A DNA stretch of 64,000 nt, taken from Lateolabrax maculatus. Lineage: Eukaryota > Chordata > Actinopteri > Acropomatiformes > Lateolabracidae. The stretch is taken from the NCBI GenBank assembly GCA_031216445.1, contig CM062208.1, positions 10,046,001 to 10,110,000 on the forward strand, in the 5' to 3' direction. A model generated the notes under the pieces. The model was not told where the DNA came from. It searched no databases and saw only the letters and a list, made by a program, of their open reading frames with translations. Made by a program: the position numbers and the translations under genes. Each line of letters opens with the position of its first letter. Position 1 is the stretch's first letter. Positions 11,294 to 24,988 of the stretch are shown piece after piece.

Positions 11294-13258
11294 GTGACAA
11301 CACACACACTCCCCATCAACCACTGCGTTGCCTGGCAACAAGTGTATAAAAACTGTGCAGCCCCAGAGCACCTTGCATGTGCTATTTGATTTTTGCCCAC
11401 AAGGTGCTGCTCTTGGAAAGAATATAATCCAGAAAATTCACAAAGTGAAGGTTCATTTTACAGGTTAAATATAAACTCCCCAGATTAAAGTTACTGGGAT
11501 GCTTCATTATAGTGCACAAATAGACAGGGGACTGTAGCTATTATTCACACATAACATAAAGCCAAGACAGGAAGTTGATTTTTTTTCCTGTTGTGTTTTT
11601 AATGTTGGTGTAGGCCTGCAAGACTCTAGAAAACTAAAGGTAAAGACTGTTTTATAATCCTTTTGTTTCCTAAATTATGATCCTAATATAAAGTATAACA
11701 GCCTATGTTAGTTTGCTGCTGTGATTTCAATATACAAAACTCAGAATTCTCACAGCCTAAAAAAGTAAGTAAAATTGTAGATGTGACAGGCGTAACACTT
11801 TGGGCTGCTGACAGGTAGGGTGCTGAGAGAAATGGCCCTGAATGAAATAATCCTCAATGAAATAACAGCAAGGACAGAAAGCATGTCAATCTGCACACCT
11901 GCACACCATGATCTCAGTTCCTTTTTACCTGAGAGAATGACTTAACATAGGCTCTGGCAATTGCTCAACAACAAGATCACTCACTTGTGACTGTGTGTAC
12001 TCACACTGGCAATGATTTTACATTGAATCGTATGCTGATCCATCAAACTAATCAGAAACTAAAAACATGACATGGTGAGTATGAAGCAAGAGGCTTGTTG
12101 AATACACATTTGAATTGATATTATATTGATGTTGTTCCCTCTTCCTAGGTTGCCTATTGGTATTGCTGTATTTAACATCTTGCTCACACTCAGTGTGACC
12201 TTGGAAGAGACAGACAGATTATGTGCAGACTAGCACAGCTGTTGGCCGTTCAGCTCTGTCCTTGAGGTTTGTTGATTTGATTCTGTGGTGTCAAAGTCAA
12301 CATCAAAACCCTAGATGGAGCATGCTTCTATTATGTTAGATAAAAGTGACATAGGCTACCAAAATGTAATCAGTATACACCTAAAATGTAGTCGGCGTAT
12401 GAAAGCATATGGTTAATGTGTATTCATTTTTGTTGAGGCAGAAGTGCTGACACTGGCAATAGCGACCCTTAAAGCTGCAGCACAGATGCAGTTGAGGAGA
12501 GGTTTGCTATGCCCTACTTTGGAGCAGGTGGTTATGATGTGACCACACATATAGAATTATGTGACTATTGTACACTGTAGGATAACTACCCATATACTGT
12601 AGGTAGGTAGGAGAACACATTGTTATCTCAACAGAAAAATGTAGATAAACTGTATATTGTGGTTGGCCTGCGGAGAATCTATAAGGCAGGATTTGATATT
12701 CAGGCGTGTTCCGTTTGTGTGTATTTTGATGTTGGTGAAAACCTCCGGAGCTCTTGCCTTTTCAGAATTACAAATGATAACCAGCATCAGCCCAGAGGCT
12801 GCACAAAAAGACATTTTCTGTTGGTAAAACATTCCTAGAACTCCATTTTGTGTAAGAATTCACTTGGAAAATGGCCTTTAATGGGAAAATGGTTTGTTTG
12901 AACTAAATCATACAGACTGAGGAATGAGGATGAGGGACTATATTTCTTCAACTTGAAAAGATTGACTTTAAGATTATATCCATGTTCAAACTCCATTCAT
13001 TATTCAGACCCTGTTGTAAAAAAGGGAAAAGCTAATAACACAGAGTCACAGTACAGTGGCCTTTTCAGTGGCTGCAGCCCTCCCTGATACGAGGTGCAGT
13101 ATCTATGGAATGCACTTGCAAGTACACGTCTTAACCCTCAAACTGCCCGTTGAAGGTGTCTCTGAAAGTAATGACCGGCAAAAATGTCCTCACTTTCCAA
13201 AAATGTCCTCACTCCCATGGTCCAAAACTCAAACTGATTCTCACAAATATAGATGTAC

Positions 13259-13262
<4 letters not shown>

Positions 13263-13294
<32 letters not shown>
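13263..13294. repeat. (CA)n microsatellite
   Basis: About 16 uninterrupted CA units. Confidence 0.95.
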
Positions 13295-13297
<3 letters not shown>

Positions 13298-13453
13298 TCT
13301 CTTTAGGTTATAGGAGGTGCTGCATTCTGATGGGTTCAGCTTATAAGAGACTGACAGCTGGCAAGTTCACTCTCTTACCTACGACTCAATTACCTTTGAC
13401 ATGTCAGTCAAAACATCTATTACATACACACACTCAAACTCTCATGCACACTT

Positions 13454-13487
<34 letters not shown>
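13454..13487. repeat. (CA)n microsatellite
   Basis: About 17 CA units, only about 160 bp from the similar array at 13263. Confidence 0.95.
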
Positions 13488-13489
<2 letters not shown>

Positions 13490-15086
13490 TGGCTCCACTC
13501 TCGTATTCCCAGGTCTCAATTACTTGAAATATAGCACTGTAAACAGCTGGAGGGCCCCAGCTCAATAATACAAAGTCAGAGCTGCAACAGGGCAAGGAGT
13601 GACTGTGATGACCTGGCTGGGAATATCATATCATCAGGCCAAGGGACATGCTTATAATTCACCTCACGCCATGCACCCAATTGCCAAGCTATTGATACAC
13701 TATTGATTTTTGTGCCAGTCAGCATATTTTATGACTGGCGCTGTGACTTAATCTCCCTGTGTGCTAGAGTTGCTACCATTGCATTTTTTGCTGGGTTTGT
13801 GAAAGACATAGCTGAGCTTGTCTGACATCATCATGAGCGATGCTTCTTTGATGTGGAAGACACTGAATGCCATGCACAAGGTGATAGATGTGGTGTCCAT
13901 GGCTACAATGTAAATGTGTTGTCACCTTGGAGACAGAGCGTTGCTTTGAGTCAGAGAGGACAGCTACATAATCATTTTAAACACATCACAGAGGAGGGGG
14001 CAAATACAGCCAGAAGTTACCTGCCAGTGCAGTACAACATTAAACTGCCTTTCCCTTTCATGCCTATTTATAATTAACAAAGTAAGAGCTGCTGTAGCTC
14101 CTATGGCTCTGTTCTAGTGTCAGTCAACAAGGTTTAATGAAATTGTACATTGCAGAGCGATGGCCTAATCAGCTAAATGAAATAGGCAGGCCTACCCGTC
14201 ATTGGGCAAAGAGTGCCCTGTACACAATGCCTGCCAGGAATAAATTGTGTGGAAACTGCTGTATGTCTCAGGCAGCAATTAGGAGGCCTCCTGTGGCGAA
14301 GAGGCAGACATTTAATAAAGGCTACATTTCCCTCATTTCCTTTGCAAATAAACCTTCTGTCACACCTATGATGATATCTATCACTCTAATTAACCTACAG
14401 GCATAGGTTTGTGCATGCATGCGTCTATGTGTGTGTGCTCCTGCGTGACATATGGGACCCATCTTGCTAAAGTGCAGGGAGTGGTGAGGATTTGGAGACT
14501 TAAAAAGAACCATCCCAAACCAAAGCCATTTAGTGAGGTAATAAAGGAGTAACAACAATACAGAGGGTAATTACATGTCGACTGCACATGTTTTCCTAAT
14601 TGCATTGGATATGAATGAGGTGCAGTGTTTTGTGTAATGATGATCTAAACTTTGCGGGACTCGTAGCTCCTTCTGCTCATGTTTCTCACTGTGTTAAGTA
14701 TACTCACCATGATGAAGTAGGACATTAAGGAAGAGTGGTCACCACTTTCCCCTAAAATGCTCCAATCATATCTGCAGCATCTTTAGAGTGTGAATGATCT
14801 TATCTAAGCCGTCAGTAATTTCCCAGTCTTTGCCCAACCTCCTCTGATGGTAGAGATAGATAATTAGCACATTTGGCCATTGTGCCAAAAATAAAGATGA
14901 AAAGATGACTTTCAGAGAAGGCTTTTTTGGCACTCCAGACACTTGAAAAACCTCCACAGTGGTAAGATCACTTGCCAGAGCTGCCAAATCAAGCAGTCTC
15001 CAAGTTGTTTATTATTGCAATTCATCGAAAAATGCCAGATTGTCAAAGACAATCTTTGTTTTAGACCTTGCTGTCACAAAGTTCAA

Positions 15087-15620
15087 ATAAGGGATAAGTT
15101 TGACATTTGGGGAAATTTACTAATTTGCTTTCTTGCTTATAATTAAATGAGAAGATCGATACCAATCTCATCACTGTGCATCAAATGTGAAGCCAAAGCC
15201 AGGAGGCAATTAGCCTAGCTTAGCATAAAGACTGGAAGCAGGGGGCAGCCGCTAGCTTGGCTCTCTCCAAAGTTAAAAAAAAAACATGCCTACGAGCTCA
15301 CCATCAAACATGCGGTATCTCAGTTTTTGAATCCATACTCAAACAGAAATCTTAAAATGACAAGTTGTGTTTTTACAGGGAGTTACGTGCTGTAACTATT
15401 TCTTGGTGGTCGGGCACAGTGACTTCCCGGAGTCTCTGCTGGTTGCCTGGTAACCACTGGACAGAGCTAGACTACCGCTTACCCCCTGCTTTCAGTCTCA
15501 ATGCTGAACTTCTTGCCTGCTTTTCCAGCTACAGGGTATACAAGGGTATTGATCATTCTCATCTAACGCTCAGAAAAAAAGTGAATAATCATTTCAGGAA
15601 ATGTCAAACTATTCCTCTAA
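15087..15620. mobile_element. Non-autonomous DNA element (MITE) with long terminal inverted repeats
   Basis: The left end (GGGATAAGTTTGACATTT..., then ATGAGAAGATCGATACC) is matched in reverse complement by the right end (GAGGAATAGTTTGACATTT..., then ATGAGAATGATCAATACCC). This gives imperfect inverted repeats of roughly 75-120 bp around a 300-bp core. The core contains TTAGCCTAGCTTAGCATAAA and CTCTGCTGGTTGCCTGG, which I recognise from memory as part of a very common percomorph fish repeat. There is no coding capacity. A solo left-end copy lies at 35519-35660. Confidence 0.8.
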
Positions 15621-18600
15621 GGTAATGACCGCCACGGCTGCCACCACCACAGTAATCATTATCCTCATCATCGTTACCGTCATTGTTATTCCCTGTTACA
15701 GTAATATCTTAACAGCTACCCTGTGCCCAGAGCTCATCACACCGGGGAAAGCCAAAACATGTCTCTCTGTGAAGGACGTTCTCTTTTTGAAGGAGGTGCA
15801 ACCATGAAATAGTGTCAGCAGCAAGCCCGTATTTGAAAAAGTGCAATATCAAGGGCATGCTGTAATTACAATGTGTTCAATTTTGCCTGTGGAGCCTTTA
15901 GCCTCTGCAGAGTAGTAGAACCCGCTGGCCTTGAAAAATGCAGCCACATTCTCTGAGTGAAGTCAGGAGGTTTCTAAAGGTGGGGTAAACCGTAGAAATT
16001 TTAGTGCATAGAGGGTCATGTTGGTAACCGCCATCCGCTTAAAGAGCAAATTCACTCAATTTAGAAAAAGCTCAGTCACTTTGTGAAGGTCAGTCAGACC
16101 AGTAATAAGTGATTGTTTGAGTTGTTTTAGGAGATCACTTCTGACTGAGCTAATACCAGAGGACATGTAGGCTCTGGTCGCCAGTAGAAACAGACAGGGT
16201 TGTGGTCCAGATGAAAGGTTACTGTTTTATCCTGTGGGGACGGAAAGGCCATCTTTCATTTCTCATTTAAGTGTGTGTGTTTGTGCACGCAAGTGTGGGT
16301 TTGGGTTTGTGTGGGTTTGAATGAGCAAAACTGGTAGAAAGAGTGAAGAATCTCCCAAATTTAGGTTTTTGACCTTTGATAAACTGATGTGAAAAAATAA
16401 GGCTAATGAGTGGTGTTTTTATAATACAGAAGTTAACTAAATACACAAATTTAGAGCTACTACAAAATTTACTAATGTACAATATCATGATCATTGCTTT
16501 GAAACTAATGCTCTCTGTGATGCAACTGGGAGAGAAAGGTACTTATTCATCAGTGTGTGTCAGCGGGTCATGCTCTAAATAGATCCTGCTGCAGTGTGTT
16601 GCAAATAAAGACTAATAACAGTAGGGGGCAAATAAGTCTACTAACACCAAAACATTGCTTCATAGGCACTATAGGCTGAACAGTATCCATCCAATTAAGA
16701 TCTTGTTGAGAACACACTGATCATTGCTACCATTTATATGTCCATCAGGTACACAGCAAGGCACATGAGGCGGCTGCTATAAAATCAGAGTAAATGACCT
16801 GGGAGTAATTATAGCACAGCATGCAATATTTAAAATGGGACATATTTACCCATACACTGTAAGTACTCCAGCTAGAAATCATTGCATAGAGGAGTTTGTA
16901 TGAAAAGGGACCAGATAATGATTAAGTGGAAGGGAACATACAAGTCCATGTAGTGATATACGTACTCTTCTTCCAATATCTCTCTCTTTTTTGTCACATA
17001 ACCCTGTAGTAAGTCAGTGTAATAGCCATTGCTCAGGGAGCCTTGTGATTTAAAGACAAGAGTTTCAACCTGTGAATCTGGACAATACATCACTGCCTCC
17101 CCTCCTCATCATCCCTTCTTTATCTCCACACCTGGCTCTTGTTTGTTGTCTGTTTCAAGCTCTCTCTCTCTCTCTCTCATCTGTTCTCTCTTTCTGTTGC
17201 TCTCTCCCCAACACACACACAGGCAGACACACACTTCCAGGCACCTCCCCTCCTCACCCCTGAGGCCCACACAATAAGAGCTTAATGAAAAGGTACTTTA
17301 CACTGGCGGCTGTGCACTGGGGAGATATCTTTAAATGTCACTGTTAATGGAGGAATTAGCAGAGAGCAGGGTGTTCTGTATCTGTGTGTGAACGTGTGCA
17401 TCCTGATGACAGCGTATGATACCTGGATAAATGAGTTATAGCTTATTTGTCCTACTGTGTGTGTGGGTGTGAGAGACAGAGAGTGTGCGAGTGTGTGTTA
17501 GTTCACCACCCAGCAGTTTATAGTGGCAGTTCATGCGGTTGATTTATGTTCCCCAGGCCTCGGCTCTCTGGACCCCGGCTTGATTACAGTGTATCACTGC
17601 AGCTACAGCCCTGACCCTACTGTGACCCCATAAATTAGCCCCACTGCATGATGGGAGCTCGCAAAATCAGATGATGTCGATCTTCTCGAGCTGATGGATT
17701 TAACTATAGAAATAATTTCAGCAAAACCATTTATTCTCCCCAAGTCTCAAGCATCTCAGTGGTGTAATGCATCACAGCTCCAGTGAGCCTAGAGGACCAC
17801 GGTGAGTAGGATTGATATTAGTCTATAGATCATTGCTGAGAGGGTCTGTTTAATGGTTACAGCAATGGTTTGCATGCTGGATAGAAAGGTGTTAGAAAAA
17901 TGAAGGCAGATCATGCTGCTGTTGTCTTATCTCATCTGATGAAACCATGATACACTGAGGCGGAAAACTGGGTAGCTTCTAAAACTCTGGCTTTACACTG
18001 TCACACAGTAGACAGAGTCAGTGCTGAATTTATCGCTTTTGACCTTTTCCTGAACTTTACTGTGTCTGTGGCAGATATTTACAGAACCTCACAGAGAGGA
18101 GTATGACTGATGGACAGAGAGGGATAAGTGTCCAAGAGAGAAAAGAGGATGGTTGTTTAGGAAGGAAGGAGGTCTAGAGTGTGTGTCTGTCTCTTGCTGC
18201 TGTAGAGGAGGCAAGCCTCCTTCACATCAAAGCAGCTTTTAGGGAGCAGTTAGCAGAGCTGCAAATAGGCGGATAACACAATTAACAGCAACACAATCTT
18301 TACATTTAAGATGGTCACAGGTTAACTGAATTTATAGTGGCGCATCTAAAAAGCAACTCGTGAACAGTCACTAATGGATGCCACTTCTCCTTTGATTGTC
18401 TCACTTAGGCGTAGATTTGATTGCCAGGAGAAGCACAGATGTGCTGTGATCAGAAGTAGAGCAAGCCACCACAGGGAGAGAGGGAGAGATTTGCACGTGA
18501 CTGGTAGACTGCAGAGTGTGTCTGCAAAGTCATCTGAGGTCGGCCAGTCTGTGTGATGAGATAGATGACGCAGAGTAAGGGCTTAGGCTGAGTACAGCAC

Positions 18601-20051
18601 AGTGCCACACAGGGCCGCGCTCACACACAGAACACACCACCTTACATACTAGATTAGATACTGATTGAACCTCGGCTTTATTTGCAAACAAGAAAGCCGC
18701 ACAGAGAGTGTTAAGTAAGGAACTAAGCTACATGATAACAGTCTACAGCCCGGGAGCAGCTCTGTGAAGCTGTGCTTGGGCACAGCGGGGCTAGTTAGAT
18801 TTATATTTTAACTTGGTAACATGCTTACATTTATTGTAAAGTAAGTCACTTTTGCGGGAAATACTGATTTGCATTTTCCCTTGCAGATATTTTTTGCAAT
18901 TACATAGTAAGACAGTGATGACATGACAGTGAGATGGAGATTGAGGAGAAGAAATTGGTAGGCGCCAGTGTGATTAGCCCTGTGAGCTGTGTTTTAACAC
19001 AGTGGCAGGGACCGCTTGGTGGTGTTCTAAGGCTCAGCATACTAACACTCCAAGGAGAAGAGAGGAGAAAAGGGAAGGAGAGATGAGGCTGGGGGATTGG
19101 AGCACAGCTACCCTGGCCTTTCTCCAGCCCCATCCCAGGCACAATCTGGGTAGTAGCTGTATGTTTATTCCTGTGAACACACCACTCCTATAGGATGTGA
19201 GGTGACTGGATATAGGCGCAGGATGCTGCTCTGGTTCCATGATTGCAAGGATTTTACTTCACTCCCGGTTCTTCAAAGGCTTCAGTATGCATTTTCCCCC
19301 TACTTTCCTGCTGGATTCAGGGGCAGACATATCCCTTTCATCAAGAGGTGATTTTCTCTGACAGCACAGATTAGTGAGAGGCAAATGCATTTAGAAACGC
19401 CAGGCTCATTTTCCCTGCTCACACACTGAGCCTTTACCATGCTTTGCATTAATAAATGGGTCATCCAAGGTCTTCTTTCTGCTGTCCCATTAAATTCAAC
19501 ATATGAAATGTTTACGTAAGCTCACATCACATGATGAATACTAAGTTCAAGTGATACCAACAGCTTTGTGCAGGTGCGGAAGAACAGCCACTTCAAATCG
19601 GTTTGATCTCTATTTTTAAGCCAGTAGAATTTAATGAAAAGATAGAGGACTAGGGAGACGGGGATGGATAGACTGGAGGGAAAGGAATAAGGCACTGTAG
19701 GTCAAGCTCAGGTTGGTGTTGACGGTAGGGATGCTTGGTGACGAAAACCCTTTGGGCTGGTCCTCAGCTCTCTCTGCGGGAGTGTGGAGCCTCAGTGTCA
19801 GCCCTGGAGTTTCTGTTAATCCTGCCTTCTGCTGTTTACACTAGGGCTATGCTTTTGGTGCTGATCATGACCCTCCTTGAATTTAAGATCTCCTCAGAAA
19901 TGTGTACATATCTCTGGTTTGATTAATCATGTAGAAGCAAATTAAATCACTTTGCTTAATCCCCTTTCTGAAAGCCACTTTTTGTAGAATTTTCAAATTT
20001 CTGTTGTAGGATCAACTAGACTAAAAGTCTACAGCCATGTTAGCGGCAGAT

Positions 20052-20196
20052 TACCAAAGTCATCAAGATTCATAATCGGGGAACCATTAATGTCTGTACA
20101 AAATGTCATGGCAATTCATTACAAAATTTCTTGATATATTTCAGTCTGGACCAAGTGGTAGACAGACTAACATAGCCATGCTGCTCGAGTGGCTAA
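20052..20196. repeat. Dispersed fish repeat fragment
   Basis: Contains CCAAAGTCATCAAGATTCAT, AATGTCTGTACAAAATGTCA and TCAGTCTGGACCAAGTGGTA, phrases that recur in many teleost genomes (family memory). A related fragment with ATGTCTGTACATAATTTTCA lies at 31190-31547. Confidence 0.6.
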
Positions 20197-22845
20197 AAAT
20201 TACCTGTGCACCAAAATCAAACATAATGAGGAAGCAACAGAATAATGCCATATCCTCCTCATCAATTCTTTATGACCATCATAATCATAAAAACGCATTC
20301 TTTGTCAGATGTTTATGGTAATTTCACATTACAAATCTGCAAAAAGCATTTTACTTGCTGCTTAAAGAGACAAAGTCTTCTGAAATCGTTACGCAGTTAG
20401 TACTAGACTAAGAAGAGTTAAAACCACTGTGTGATTATCGTTTCCACAGCCTTCTGGTTTCCAGAAAGAGCAATCATTCTCCATGTAAGAGATTGTGTAG
20501 AGACTGTAAGAGCATTGGAATACAGTCTCAGGCCATCAGTGATGTAACATCAGGGTAAGAGGATGAAGACAAACACACCCTAACACACACAAATTTATTT
20601 AACCGTGTTATGCACACATTCAACTAGTGTTGTTATAGTGACGATATTCTCAACACGAATGTTTTAAATATTGTGGTTTGTACAATACTTAAAATTAGAT
20701 TTACACCCTAAGAGGGCATAAAGAGGGTGTAAATAAGATGTGCAGTTGCTGGTAAAACACTGCCCATAATACACATAATAATGCAAGGGCCTTGACATCA
20801 GTAGATTTTAATCTAACACAAAGAAGTCTCCTCTACAATGTATTTGTATTCTGTATGTTTCCTTGCCAGGGTAAAAGCTGCTTTCCCTGACAGGCACATT
20901 TCCTTTGAAGTTGGAGGCTGGGTGAACGCAGAGATCCAGATTGCTCATTGGGAATATAGGCCAGGAATCCAGGATCATGGATATGGGAACAGACAGTGTC
21001 CTTGGGAAAGTGAGCTATGTTGATAAGCCGCTGAGGGATTCCTGGAATGGAAATGGGGTGAACCAATCGATCAGGAGAGTAAAACCCTGAGGCGGAGCAG
21101 AGGTGGTGCTCGGTGAAGTGGGAGGTTGAACTGCATGATGGTATCTCCATCATCAGCCTAATCCCTGTGGATTCCAGTGACCAATTGAACAGTCGGAACA
21201 ATGTACATTTATTTCACAAATCACCCCTCACATAAAGTCTGCACATTTAATCCCATTATACAGTATACCATAAACTGTACAGCATACAGTATAGTGTACT
21301 GAAAATCTAAAACTATATAGCATACTTATAATAAATATAAAATAATAATAAATAGCCGTTGGTCTTTTGATATACACTAACTATTATACATATAATATTA
21401 CATAAATGACTACCTGTTATCACATGACAGATGTTCCATACTTAGGTTAAGTGATGACAACTGAGCAAACTGAAATCACTGATGGAGGTTGAAAGCTAGT
21501 CGACCGTGAGCTAATATATTATTGTCAAACTACTTCTCCTGAGATCAAGAATGAACTTTCACTTTTAAATAATAATTATATTAACATAGTGGCACACATT
21601 CAGAGGAGCAGAATACGAGTAGATAGATAAAGTAGACACTAACACAAGCATATGCGCAGATGTATGCACACACATATGTACACAAATATAACTTTGCATA
21701 CATTATACTTGTTCTTGAGTGGGATAATGCACTTAATTACACATGAATAGTCAAGTTGTAATCTCCACTCAGGACAGTGAGCCAGGGCTGAGGGCGTTGT
21801 CTTCTCTGACCAATCAGAGAGGCTGAGTCTGTCTCTTTCCCCTCTATGACGTCAGGCAGATGAAAGCACAGATGGAGAGTGAGTGAGACTGAGAGACTGA
21901 GGAAGACAGGGTAATGGTGAGCGAAAGCTTGAGGAAGAGTCATATCAGAAGAGTTGTACAGGGTCAGCTGAGTGGGAGACGAAGGGAGAGAAGGATGGAG
22001 TGAGCTGTGGCAGTAGAAAAGGAAAAAAGTCAATATAAACAAGGAGAGAAAGAGACTGAAAAAGCAATGGAAAGAGATACAGTGACAGAATAACAATTAT
22101 ACAACAAAATAATAAGAGGTAAATTTCCACGCTGACAAAGTGCGTAGGAGGTGTGAAGGTTGTGGATTTGACACAAGTTGGCAAATGGCAGTTGGATTAT
22201 GTCACCTGTCTCTTATCTTTCACCCCGTTCTCCTCGTCCTCTGGTTGTTGGTAGGTCCAGTCAGACAACCACCTATCTCCTCCTCCTTGTCTTCCTTCCA
22301 TCAGGAATGCGGACAGGCAGGGAAACCAGTTGCAATGGTGAGATAATAAACATCAGGTTTCAAAAAGCTCTTGACCAAACTTAAAATGCTCAATAAATAT
22401 TGTTTTTTAAAGTACCAACATTGTCAGCATTGGTTTAAGCTTCCTGTAAGACAAAACAGAATGCATCTACTTTTTTTAGTTTGAATTGGATCAAAATAAT
22501 TATGACTCATGACCCTCCACACTTGGTTATTTTAGATTGTTTATAAAATATTTTTAAACAGACATTTATAAATAGCTACCTGAGCTAAATCTGAATGACA
22601 CAAATGTAATCCCAAATGGTTTTGACAAGCCAGACAGGACAATGATATAAAAATAGATATAAAAAGGGTTTTGATATTGAATGATGCACTTATTATTTGC
22701 TTTTGATTTCCTAGAAACAGAAAAAAAAGAGGTAAGGCCCTTGACTGTGCAATTACCTTTGATTTTCGCAAGAGCCACTGTGTCAGTGCAGTAAGGTAAT
22801 ACAATCAGTTCTACACATGTATGTGCAGTTGTTTCACAGAGGACA

Positions 22846-22857
22846 TGCGCACGCACG

Positions 22858-22909
<52 letters not shown>
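22846..22909. repeat. (GCAC)n-(CA)n microsatellite
   Basis: A few GCAC units pass into about 24 CA units. Confidence 0.95.
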
Positions 22910-22910
<1 letters not shown>

Positions 22911-23013
22911 TCCCTAGCATGGATAGTGGATGAGTCATGTCTGCTAGCCCTTACTGTTACTGTGATGGCACCAGATGTAAGGGCCAAGAATCTGCATTCA
23001 TCTCACAGGCATA

Positions 23014-23104
23014 CTCTCTCTCTCTCTCTCTCTCTCACTCTTGCCCTCACACTACTTATGTCTCCTTTACACACACACATAAACACAAACACACACACAC
23101 ACAC
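23014..23104. repeat. (CT)n and (CA)n tracts
   Basis: A CT array at 23014-23036 and an interrupted CA array at about 23069-23104, separated by 30 bp of non-repetitive DNA. Confidence 0.9.
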
Positions 23105-24917
23105 AAATACACAGGTAGGAAAGTGTTGCTGGTGGCGTGAACCCGACAACTCTCTTCTGTGCCAGACACACGTGTGTTGTTGATTGGCCACCTCTCAGGA
23201 GCTGACACGAGTCAGGCGTTCAGCTCGAACCAATCGAATTGCAGATCTGGAAATGGTATTATGAGACTCCTGACCAGGTACCTATAGCCATGTGTCAACC
23301 AGCAGAGCAGGGGGGAGGCGGGCACACACATGCACAAACACACAACAGTTAGGGTCAAAGACAGAGTGAGCAACTACAGTTAGAGGCAGACAATCCCAGC
23401 CAAAGTAGGACATCTATCCCTGTGGGGCATTATCACAGTATACTGCAGTGACATAATATGTGAGAGCAATGAGTGATGGATGATGAGCACTCAAGCACCT
23501 CTAGCAATGACACAACAGATGTTTGCCATAACACCGTCCGTGGTCTCAAATCCAGTTAACGCTCCAACCAAAACTCAGGCCCTGCATGGTGAACTTTCAG
23601 TCACCATTACGATCAGAGGTGAATCACAGAACAAGAGGTTCAAAAACATCAAGCAAATTGAATCTCCTTGCGCGAGCAGCCACTGACATTTGGTGATAAA
23701 TCAGCAAATTATGTTAGTGACAAGACTTGTTCCCTCCACTCAGGACAACATAACAGCAATGGCTTTCACAACTGACTTTTCTGATTTTCTAGCTTGAACA
23801 ACCCTGGAGTACACTCAGTGGAAGGGGCAATGCCACCGAGAGGGACTAAACACCTCTTTTTGTCGTGTTTGAGGACAGTTTAAAAAGTAAAACTCTGTGG
23901 CAGAAAAACTGGGTAAACAACAGCTTCCACGCAGACAACAGTGAGCGGTGAGGTACCCATGGTGCTGAGATTCAGTGCTGTTCTCCCACAGAAAGAAATG
24001 ACACAATATATAACATTTTGATTTAATTCCCTGCAAAATTCAATATGCTCTTGCATTTTCTTTTTTTCTGGCAGAGGGACACTGGCTGCACTAAAACTAA
24101 TTGGATTGGTGTTAGATGAGCACTCCCCCCCCCTCAACAAAACATTATAGAATAAGCTGCCTCCCACCCTGCCTTAAGCACAAATTAATCAGGTAATCAT
24201 CTCTTGTCTTATCCCCAGTATACAGCCCATTAACATCAAGCAACACTCTCTTTGGTCGCACTCCAAGTGATGCACACTGACAAATAAATACTGTAATTTA
24301 CTGTCAGCACCCTAAACTACCATCTACTCCTATGCTTATATGCACCTACACTTATACACCCCCCCTCCCGCTCTAAGTCACACACACACACACATACAAA
24401 CACACAGGGACATATAGGGCCATACTGGAAGTCCTGTTTGTTTTAAACCCACTGACCAAACACAACGCAACTGATAAGATGGGACCCACTAGGGTACAGG
24501 TACATGATGCTGTTAAACCCACAAGCAAAAACCTTGTGCTTGTTCAGCTGCTTCCCTCTTGTTCCAGGGCTCACGCCTGATTAGTTTTCACTAGTCTTGT
24601 CAAAGCCTTAATTTCCTACATATTCACTTCACTTCCGTCCCCTCTGGGCGAGAGAGAAAACAATGTGATCCGAGGATTTCTGTGGGGCTACCGCCTCCGT
24701 TGGGCATTTGGATCAATAATTCTTAATGACTTTATGGAAACAGTGAGCGCGATGTCTTAACTGCATTGTTGTTCTTGTGAATGGACTCGCGTCTATCCTG
24801 CACCAAAAGCAAGATGTCGCCAAAAGTGTGCGTCTGTGCCCTGCCAAGACAATATTTGGCGTCTGTTACTCATGAAGAGCAGAGTGGATGACCGAACACC
24901 CCCCCCCCTTAATCACA

Positions 24918-24919
<2 letters not shown>

Positions 24920-24988
<69 letters not shown>

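Larger units (their letters stand above)
10346..24919. other. About 14.6 kb between abhd13 and nalf1 with no supported gene
   Basis: Every open frame here is short and lacks recognisable domains. The DNA holds a minisatellite (11.17-11.29 kb), CA, CT and GT microsatellites, a MITE at 15.09-15.62 kb, and a dispersed-repeat fragment at 20.05 kb. Stretches at 13.96-14.40, 17.53-17.72 and 24.58-24.78 kb are free of simple repeats and have mixed, enhancer-like composition, but no function can be read from one sequence. A DNA ligase IV coding region (about 900 codons, LIG4 in mammals at this place) is not present. Confidence 0.65.

Noticed and set aside
11021..11389. Frame with repeated WTGYSGTER peptides
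   Set aside because: It comes from the 32-bp minisatellite. The unit is not a multiple of three and there is no homologue I recognise.
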